From: Ignavibacteria bacterium RIFOXYC2_FULL_35_21
GTDB taxonomy: Bacteria > Bacteroidota > Ignavibacteria > Kapaibacteriales > UBA2268
Length of the DNA: 64,000 bases
Direction of reading: 5' to 3'
Assembly (NCBI GenBank): GCA_001804705.1
Contig: MHAY01000001.1
Coordinates: 35,678-99,677 of the forward strand
Positions within the stretch are counted from its first letter, which is position 1. Every line of letters begins with the position of its first letter. The notes beneath the pieces are model-generated. The model made no database searches, was not told where the DNA came from, and saw nothing but the letters and a program-made list of their open reading frames with translations. The position numbers and the translations under genes were made by a program. This document shows, piece by piece, positions 58,640 through 64,000 of the stretch.

Positions 58640-59428
58640 CTACTCCGGCATTTCTTTTAATGATGCAGTTGTAGCACCAATACCGGTGAATTGAGATGAT
58701 GTATCGTTGAATTGATTATTTGATTCGTTGTTTTTGTATGATTCCATGAGCTTGTCTTTTGTTCCCGGGGTGGTTTTGGTATTTTCAGTATTCTCTTTCA
58801 TAGCTTCCACTCTTGCATTAGCGGCGATTGAAGAAGCGAGTGCGGCAACACTTCTGTCTTGTGCTGAAGGGTCGGCGGGAGCAAGTGCGGCGGCTCTGAC
58901 CTGGTTCATCTTCTGTATTGTCGCTTCAGGATTGTCTTTAACGGGAGAGATATCGATTTGAACTTCACCGCCGGTTGCATATACCTTGCCGTCAGGTCCT
59001 GATGTATAAGTGAAATTACCACCACGAACAAGACTACCGCCAACTGCTTTGTGTGCATTTTCGTGTGCTCTGACCATTTTGTCAGCTTTCTGCAATACCT
59101 CGACTGCTTTTTTCTCTTCGGGTGTAAGTTCGCTGTCTGCTCCTGCTATGTTTTTACTTCCTGTTTCTTTTGTATTGTTCTGCTTTGCAGTTGCACCTAA
59201 AGTAGATTTCTTTCCTGAAGCATTGTATGTTTCGTTTAATTTATTGTACTCGGAATTTCCAAAGGAATCCGATGGTGTAAATTTATCCTGAGGTAATTTC
59301 TTATTCGGCTGAGAGTCAATAGGAGCAATTTTTTGAACTTCCACATTTTCGGGTATAAAGCTTGTTCTTGGCTCAAAGCTTACACCATAAGGTTCAGATT
59401 GCGATATAGAAGACACTGCCAAAGGCAT
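58640..59428 (-). CDS. SprA-related putative metalloprotease (CJM1_0395 type)
   Basis: A 262-residue protein. After a low-complexity N-terminal 110 residues, ELTPEEKKAVEVLQKADKMVRAHENAHKAVGGS carries an HExxH zinc motif (HENAH). It is followed by FTYTSGPDGKVYATGGEVQID and an Ala-rich helix APADPSAQDRSVAALASSIAA. This matches the SprA-related family annotated as putative metalloproteases (distinct from the gliding protein SprA). No signal peptide is apparent. Substrate unknown. Confidence 0.83.
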   Translation of the reverse strand: MPLAVSSISQSEPYGVSFEPRTSFIPENVEVQKIAPIDSQPNKKLPQDKFTPSDSFGNSEYNKLNETYNASGKKSTLGATAKQNNTKETGSKNIAGADSELTPEEKKAVEVLQKADKMVRAHENAHKAVGGSLVRGGNFTYTSGPDGKVYATGGEVQIDISPVKDNPEATIQKMNQVRAAALAPADPSAQDRSVAALASSIAANARVEAMKENTENTKTTPGTKDKLMESYKNNESNNQFNDTSSQFTGIGATTASLKEMPE

Positions 59429-59536
59429 AAATTACCAGATTATAATAAACACACAATAATATTTTACCAACACAAAAATACATCAATGTAGCTGAGAAAT
59501 ACAAGTATAAATTGAAGTCAGTATTTTGATAAAAAG

Positions 59537-59569
59537 TTGGTTTAATATTTAAAAAAAATAATAACTTTG
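59537..59569 (+). promoter_or_regulatory. Candidate TTG/TAACTTTG promoter of vapB-like gene
   Basis: TTG at 59537-59539 and TAACTTTG at 59562-59569 with a 22-bp spacer fit the Bacteroidota -33/-7 pattern, 55 bp upstream of the antitoxin ATG. Confidence 0.42.
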
Positions 59570-59624
59570 TACATGTCTCGTTGAATATAAAATTTTCTAT
59601 TAAATACGAAAAATGAGATAAATT

Positions 59625-59858
59625 ATGCAGAATACGACTTTAGATTATAAAAAGTTAATTAATAAAGAATTGGATAATATGCCTGCTGGGACATATCCTG
59701 GGTTATATAATTATATAAAAAATTTATCTCAGGAGTTTAAACAAAAAAAAGGAAAACATAAGAAAACGAAACTCAAGGGATTATGGAGTGGAGTTAAAGT
59801 TAGTGATGAACTAATAAATGAAGCAAAAAATTCTCTATTTAAGGGCAGTGAATTTTAG
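59625..59858 (+). CDS. VapB-like antitoxin
   Basis: A 77-residue basic protein: a helical N-terminus (YKKLINKELDNMPAGTYPGLYNYIKNLS), a Lys-rich middle, and KGLWSGVKVSDELINEAKNSLFKG. The end matches the toxin-binding tail seen in antitoxins that precede PIN-domain toxins (L-W-x-G-x-x-I-x-x-E-x-I-x-E-x-K-x-x-x-F). The toxin frame that follows is broken, so the antitoxin appears orphaned. Confidence 0.68.
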   Translation: MQNTTLDYKKLINKELDNMPAGTYPGLYNYIKNLSQEFKQKKGKHKKTKLKGLWSGVKVSDELINEAKNSLFKGSEF

Positions 59859-59861
59859 TAT

Positions 59862-59960
59862 ATGAAATATGTCGTAGATACTTAATCATTAGTCAATTAC
59901 TGATAATAAACACCCACCTGATTTGATTATTTTTCCTACAATTCTTTTATTTATCTTTAT
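59862..59960 (+). pseudogene. Decayed vapC (PIN-domain toxin)
   Basis: Three bases after the antitoxin stop, ATG opens MKYVVDT then TAA. Remaining PIN-domain text can be read in shifted frames: SLVNY, then TDNKH, then DLIIFPTIL, corresponding to the start (M-x-Y-V-V-D-T-H-S-L-V-W-Y-L-T) and the later I-I-x-I-P-T-I-x-L-x-E strand of VapC. The rest is missing and hemA's 3' end begins at 59947. The reading depends on allowing two frameshifts and a deletion. Confidence 0.55.
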
Positions 59961-61146
59961 TATTTACCAAAGCTCGTGTGAATGTTGACTGAAGGCGGTG
60001 AATGAGTGAACGTGAGAAACGGTCGAGATTGGAAAACGCACGGTCGGACATCAATTCTTTAAATTCTTTCATGAGTTCTTGTCTGACAAGCTCGAACTTT
60101 TCTGCATAAGGTTCCAAAATGTTATTGTTCTGCATTTCTGTCCATGCCTGAAATAGAAGCACTTCATCCTCGATAATATTTTCTGCAATGGGGATGTCCT
60201 CGTGTTGAGTCAGAATCTGCCTTGCGAGATAATCCTGAAGCCTGCCAATATCCCAGTAGTTAATATCATCTGCAATCGAAGAAACATCAACATCACGCGG
60301 CACTGCCATATCAACAATCAATTTTGGTAAACGTTTTTTTAGGATTAATCTGTCGAATAAATCATTGTTGATTATGTATCCTGGTGCTCCTGTGCTTGTG
60401 AAAACAGCCTTTGAATCCGCCAATGCTTTATCAAGTTTTTCAAGGCTGAAGGCTTTGCCTCCGTATTGCTCAGCCATAATTTCTGCTTTATAGAGAGTCC
60501 TGTTAACAAAAATTAAGTTTGAAAAGCCTGCCCCCTTCAGTTCTCCTGTAAGGATTTTCGTATTTTCGTTTACACCGATTACAGCTATCGTATCACTTTT
60601 TTTAAGATTATCAATTATTATTTTTGAAGCAACGCCACTTACGGATTGCTTCCCCGAACCCAAAGATGTAGAATTTCTTACATTTTTTCCTGCACGGAAT
60701 GCAGCGTGTAATAATTTATGTAATACCTTTTCACAGGTCTTTGCTTCACAGGCAATGCTGTATGCTTCTTTCACCTGTCCCTGAACCTGATATTCGCCAA
60801 GAACGAGAGATTCCAAACCGCAAATTACACGAAAGAGATGCCGTGTTACATCGGGAAGAGTGAATGTATAAAAATATTTTTCAATGTCTGTTGTATTAAT
60901 ATTATTGCTCAAATAAAATTTCTCTACTAAATCGAAAGGATTCTTACCGTCATCCAGTACAAGGTAGAATTCAAGCCTGTTGCAAGTCGGAACGATAAGC
61001 ACACCCTGTACACCTTCATAATTGAAAATTGTTTTGAGGGCTTGAGGCAATTCCTTACGGCTTAATTGATATTTCTCTCTATCAGCTACAGAAGCCGTTT
61101 TATGGCTTAAACCTACAACATATAAATATGATTCTTTTTGTTCCAT
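59947..61146 (-). CDS. hemA: Glutamyl-tRNA reductase
   Basis: A 399-residue NADPH-dependent enzyme that reduces glutamyl-tRNA to glutamate-1-semialdehyde, the first step of C5 tetrapyrrole synthesis. GLSHKTASVADREK near residue 13, catalytic Cys in VPTCNRLEFY near 53, HLFRVICGLESLVLGEYQVQGQV near 105, an NADP-binding GVNENTKILTGEL and the C-terminal dimerisation helix. No other hem gene follows in this window. Haem supply is relevant to the multihaem redox operon. Confidence 0.96.
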   Translation of the reverse strand: MEQKESYLYVVGLSHKTASVADREKYQLSRKELPQALKTIFNYEGVQGVLIVPTCNRLEFYLVLDDGKNPFDLVEKFYLSNNINTTDIEKYFYTFTLPDVTRHLFRVICGLESLVLGEYQVQGQVKEAYSIACEAKTCEKVLHKLLHAAFRAGKNVRNSTSLGSGKQSVSGVASKIIIDNLKKSDTIAVIGVNENTKILTGELKGAGFSNLIFVNRTLYKAEIMAEQYGGKAFSLEKLDKALADSKAVFTSTGAPGYIINNDLFDRLILKKRLPKLIVDMAVPRDVDVSSIADDINYWDIGRLQDYLARQILTQHEDIPIAENIIEDEVLLFQAWTEMQNNNILEPYAEKFELVRQELMKEFKELMSDRAFSNLDRFSRSLIHRLQSTFTRALVNNKDK

Positions 61147-61283
61147 TTATTTTACTTTTTAAATGCAAAATTACTATATTATTTTGAATACCCTTTTATC
61201 ATAGGGGAGTAGCCGGTTGTTTCAAATCTTGTTATTTTATGACTCAAACAAATGTATAAAATCTGTTATGAATCAAAGACCCA

Positions 61284-62963
61284 TTATATAATTACTTTCG
61301 AAAATTGATAACCGCCGCCAATGTATTGTACATTTGAAAATCCGGCATTAATAAATGTTCTTACTGCTTCATAAGACCTTGGCCCTTTCTGGCAAATGAT
61401 AAGCAAAGGTTCATCTTTGTCAAATTCATTTATCTGATTCCTGTACTCCATAATCGGGTATTCTTTAGCATCTTTTCCAAGAGGTGTATTACTTATTTCA
61501 AAAGGTTCTCTTATATCAAGAATATTTCCATCAAATTGTTCAAGTAAAAGCGGATTCAATGCCTTGATGCCACCCTCTTCCTGAGAGATTGCCATCGCTC
61601 CGAGTGAGTTCAAAGGATTCAGAGGAGAGGAATGAGGAGGAGTGTAAGCGTGTTCTACATCAAGAAAATCGTTTGCTGTAGCTCCATTTGAGATTAATAC
61701 AGAGAAAACATCAATATATCTTGTTACTTCACCTCTGCCCATAAGTTGTAATCCAAGTAACTTCATTGTTCCCTTTTCATAAATCATTTTTCCCAGCAAT
61801 GACTTTGCATCAGGATGAAAGTCAGGCCTGTCATGCCAGGAACCCCAGACAACTCCAGCATTGAACCCTTCATTTATTGCATTATTTTCTGACAACCCGC
61901 AAGATGCTGTAATGAGGCCGAAAACTTTCAGCGATATTGCACCGCTTGCTCCTTTTAATTCACTTTTCAAGCCGGCGATTGAATTTGCAATTACTCTTCC
62001 CTGCCTGTTTGCAAGAGAGCCATAAGGGAACAAGTCCGGTTTGCCTGTGATGAGGGATTTTACTTCAACACAGTCACCGCCAGCCCAAACATTTTCCAGA
62101 TTAGTCCTCATTTGCGAGTCAACGGATATGCCACCGGATTCACCAATACTTACTCCGATTGACCTAGCAAGCTCAACTTCCGGTTCAATTCCAATACAAA
62201 GAAAAACATAGTCAGAATCAATCTCTTCGCCGTTTATTAAATAAACAACAGGATTGCCTTCATCATTCTCTAATACTTTCTCTACCCTTGATGAAAGATG
62301 AAGATTTATTTCATTTGAGATAAATGTCTTTTCAAGGAAGCGGGACATTTCCTTATCGAGAGATGTTGGAAGAAGCCTGTCTTCAAGCTCGACGAGATGA
62401 GTTTCGATTCCCCATAAACCTGCAAGTGATTCTGCCAGTTCACAGCAGATAGAACCTCCGCCTATAATTACAGCTTTACCGATTTTTCCGGTTTGAGCTA
62501 ATTCCCTGATTTTTTTTGCATCCAATGGATTATGGAATGTTGAAATTTTCTCAAAATCGGGGACAGGAAATAGTGGCTTCTTTGCTTTTGCTCCTGTACT
62601 AATTACAAGTTTATCGAATGTCAGGGAAAACCTGTTGCCATTCTTAATATCCAGACATTCTACAAGTTTCTTATTATAATCTATTTTTTCGACTAGAGTT
62701 TCAGTCAGAACATTAATACCTTTAGCTTTTTGAAAATATTCTGCGTCCCGAATGCGTCCCCATGGGGTTTTCGCAAGGCTATAAAATCCGTCAATTTCAC
62801 CTGAAGCGAAAAAAGGCATTCCACAGGTTCCGTAAGAGACAAATGATTTTTTTTCTATGATTGTAACATTAAAATCAGGGCTGATTCTTTTCAATCGTGC
62901 CGCTGTTTTGCAACCTGCCGCCATACCACCGATAATGACAATATTTTGTTTGATGTTTCCCAT
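61284..62963 (-). CDS. CoA-disulfide reductase-like FAD oxidoreductase with C-terminal rhodanese domain
   Basis: The 559-residue fusion has a FAD/NAD(P)H disulfide-reductase core: IVIIGGMAAGCKTAARLKR near residue 8, the redox Cys in SYGTCGMPFF near 47, the second nucleotide motif AVIIGGGSICCELAESL near 164, and VWAGGDCVEV near 293. The dimerisation domain is followed by a rhodanese with CQKGPRSYEAV near 532. This matches CoADR-Rhd/Npsr proteins that reduce CoA disulfides, polysulfides or persulfides with NAD(P)H. It fits a sulfur- or thiol-based anaerobic physiology together with the HdrD-like complex. Confidence 0.9.
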   Translation of the reverse strand: MGNIKQNIVIIGGMAAGCKTAARLKRISPDFNVTIIEKKSFVSYGTCGMPFFASGEIDGFYSLAKTPWGRIRDAEYFQKAKGINVLTETLVEKIDYNKKLVECLDIKNGNRFSLTFDKLVISTGAKAKKPLFPVPDFEKISTFHNPLDAKKIRELAQTGKIGKAVIIGGGSICCELAESLAGLWGIETHLVELEDRLLPTSLDKEMSRFLEKTFISNEINLHLSSRVEKVLENDEGNPVVYLINGEEIDSDYVFLCIGIEPEVELARSIGVSIGESGGISVDSQMRTNLENVWAGGDCVEVKSLITGKPDLFPYGSLANRQGRVIANSIAGLKSELKGASGAISLKVFGLITASCGLSENNAINEGFNAGVVWGSWHDRPDFHPDAKSLLGKMIYEKGTMKLLGLQLMGRGEVTRYIDVFSVLISNGATANDFLDVEHAYTPPHSSPLNPLNSLGAMAISQEEGGIKALNPLLLEQFDGNILDIREPFEISNTPLGKDAKEYPIMEYRNQINEFDKDEPLLIICQKGPRSYEAVRTFINAGFSNVQYIGGGYQFSKVII

Positions 62964-63143
62964 TTGAAAATATCTATTATTTATGCCTCTCCTACGGAGC
63001 TTTATTAACTAATCAAAATGAAAATTATAAAAATGATATGCAAATTAAAATAAATATGCATTTTTTGTAACCAAATATTATTTTATGTTCTGCAACCTTT
63101 TTTTATTTATTTTGTTATTACTAAAAAAGATAAATACTTTGAG

Positions 63144-63929
63144 GTGATAATGGGAAAATTGTTTTTAATTATTTTTATCGTTGTGATTTCATCAACACAA
63201 TTATTTGCACAATTTTTTGAGGAGATTATTCCGAAACCCCGTCAGGCTTATGTTCGAATGATATACTCGGGTGTGTTTTTCCTCGATACTAATAAAAGAA
63301 TATATCTGAATCCTCTGCAACCCGCATTGAAAAATGCTCAGGAGTTCAACTATGAATTGAGTCTAAGGGGAATTGATACGCTTGAATATGCTTACTGGTC
63401 TGATTCTGATACTTTGTTAAATGGTGTTGTACTCGGTTTTACAGAACCAATTATTAATCAACTGTTTTCACATATTCCTGACCAAAAGGTAGAAATCAGC
63501 AGTTCTTATCCCGGCGCCGAAGGATATGTTCTCGATATCCTCCCTGCACAAGCTATTATAGCAGGCTGTGATACAATCGGGTTGCACTATGGAATAAACA
63601 CATTTTTTCAGTTGTTCGATAAGCAAAGCGTTTCACAGGCTTTGTTTGCATGCAGGGTGGTTGATGCTCCTGAATTTCCAATTCGATGGTTTTATTATCC
63701 AAATAATCATTATGTAGGAGCGAATATTACAAGAGCAAAAACAATATGGGAGGAAGCATCATCCTATAAGCTGAACGGAATGCTGCTAACTGATTCTAAA
63801 TTCAGTTTCCTTTGGAATTATTTTGATAGTCCCAGATACTTTGATTCATTGATGTCTGTAAAAAAATTCGCATATATTGAAAAAATAATTTTTTATATTA
63901 AAATAAATGAGAGTGTTAACATAAGATAG
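63144..63929 (+). CDS. Exported GH20/GH84-type N-terminal domain protein, truncated
   Basis: A 261-residue product with a signal peptide (KLFLIIFIVVISSTQLFAQ) and a glycoside-hydrolase family 20b-like N-terminal domain: GYVLDILPAQAIIAGCDTIGLHYGINTFFQLF near 133-165, then DAPEFPIRWFYYP. Beta-N-acetylhexosaminidases continue with a catalytic TIM barrel, but here about 55 residues into the barrel the frame ends after an abrupt change in composition (KKFAYIEKIIFYIKIN then stop). It is probably interrupted by an insertion or frameshift extending beyond the edge. Confidence 0.65.
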   Translation: MIMGKLFLIIFIVVISSTQLFAQFFEEIIPKPRQAYVRMIYSGVFFLDTNKRIYLNPLQPALKNAQEFNYELSLRGIDTLEYAYWSDSDTLLNGVVLGFTEPIINQLFSHIPDQKVEISSSYPGAEGYVLDILPAQAIIAGCDTIGLHYGINTFFQLFDKQSVSQALFACRVVDAPEFPIRWFYYPNNHYVGANITRAKTIWEEASSYKLNGMLLTDSKFSFLWNYFDSPRYFDSLMSVKKFAYIEKIIFYIKINESVNIR

Positions 63930-63951
63930 ATATTTTTATTATATTTGTATT

Positions 63952-64000
63952 ATGTTAAACAAACCAAGTGGAAGAATTATGGAAATATCTTGCAAATACT
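63952..64000 (+). other. Possible start of a gene running off the right edge
   Basis: ATG at 63952 opens 16 codons (MLNKPSGRIMEISCKY) without a stop to the window end. A TATATTTG box at 63940-63947 fits the -7 promoter element of this group, but no RBS is seen. It may be the first gene of an element that interrupts the GH20-like gene. Confidence 0.25.

Overview
The window is AT-rich bacterial DNA that reads as a chromosome of the Bacteroidota/Chlorobiota/Ignavibacteria (FCB) lineage. The evidence is a stranded type IX secretion sorting-domain fragment, a HYC_CC_PP-type metal-cluster protein, a carboxypeptidase-regulatory-type TonB receptor, and several promoters of the TTG-spacer-TAnnTTTG kind typical of that group. 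An Ignavibacteria-like or Kapabacteria-like anaerobe or facultative anaerobe is my best guess; no rRNA is present to settle it. Housekeeping anchors are dnaG, glnS, hemA, plsY, fbp, maf and a tRNA-Lys(CTT).

Layout. 1-2.2 kb: the 3' end of a RelE/ParE toxin and an orphan phage terminase. 2.2-11.5 kb: an eight-gene Hmc-like transmembrane redox operon (response regulator, HdrD/DsrK-like, TrmO-like, DUF6125, CGGC, NarI-like, four-cluster ferredoxin, and an NrfD-like subunit fused to a six-haem cytochrome), with a PAS histidine kinase and response regulator divergently placed. 11.5-14 kb: ferritin-like protein, acid phosphatase, NifX-type protein and DUF134 regulator. 14.8-22.6 kb: a tight seven-gene cluster (ThiL/PurM-like, SDR, radical SAM/SPASM, UbiA, old yellow enzyme, alpha-oxoamine synthase, lipid kinase) that looks like an undescribed amino-lipid or prenylated-metabolite pathway. 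It is followed by an orphan sensor module, an Omp85 barrel and a two-component system whose kinase carries the same sensor. 28-31 kb: tRNA-Lys, YbbR and dnaG. 31.3-33.3 kb: a restriction-modification pair. 33.7-46.6 kb: a copper/heavy-metal resistance cluster with a CusCBA-type efflux pump, TonB receptor, HMA protein and several Met/His-rich exported proteins, three of which share one C-terminal metal-binding module.

46.8-60 kb is a patchwork in which housekeeping genes alternate with small selfish or defence modules: Fic protein with a phased operator array, MNT/HEPN pair, Mor-like regulator with a split HTH/S24 repressor, MvaI/BcnI-like protein with an Xre partner but no methylase, Zeta toxin with a small overlapping partner, HicBA, and a VapB-like gene with a decayed vapC. 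The clearest mobility signature is the MNT/HEPN pair: it sits between two identical 59-bp copies of the maf 5' end, so that maf is restored downstream of the insert. 60-64 kb: hemA, a CoA-disulfide-reductase/rhodanese fusion and a GH20-type N-terminal domain that stops early near the window edge.

All family assignments are from reading motifs by eye; no database search or alignment was run. Start sites were moved from the longest ORF where a Shine-Dalgarno sequence or signal peptide argued for it.
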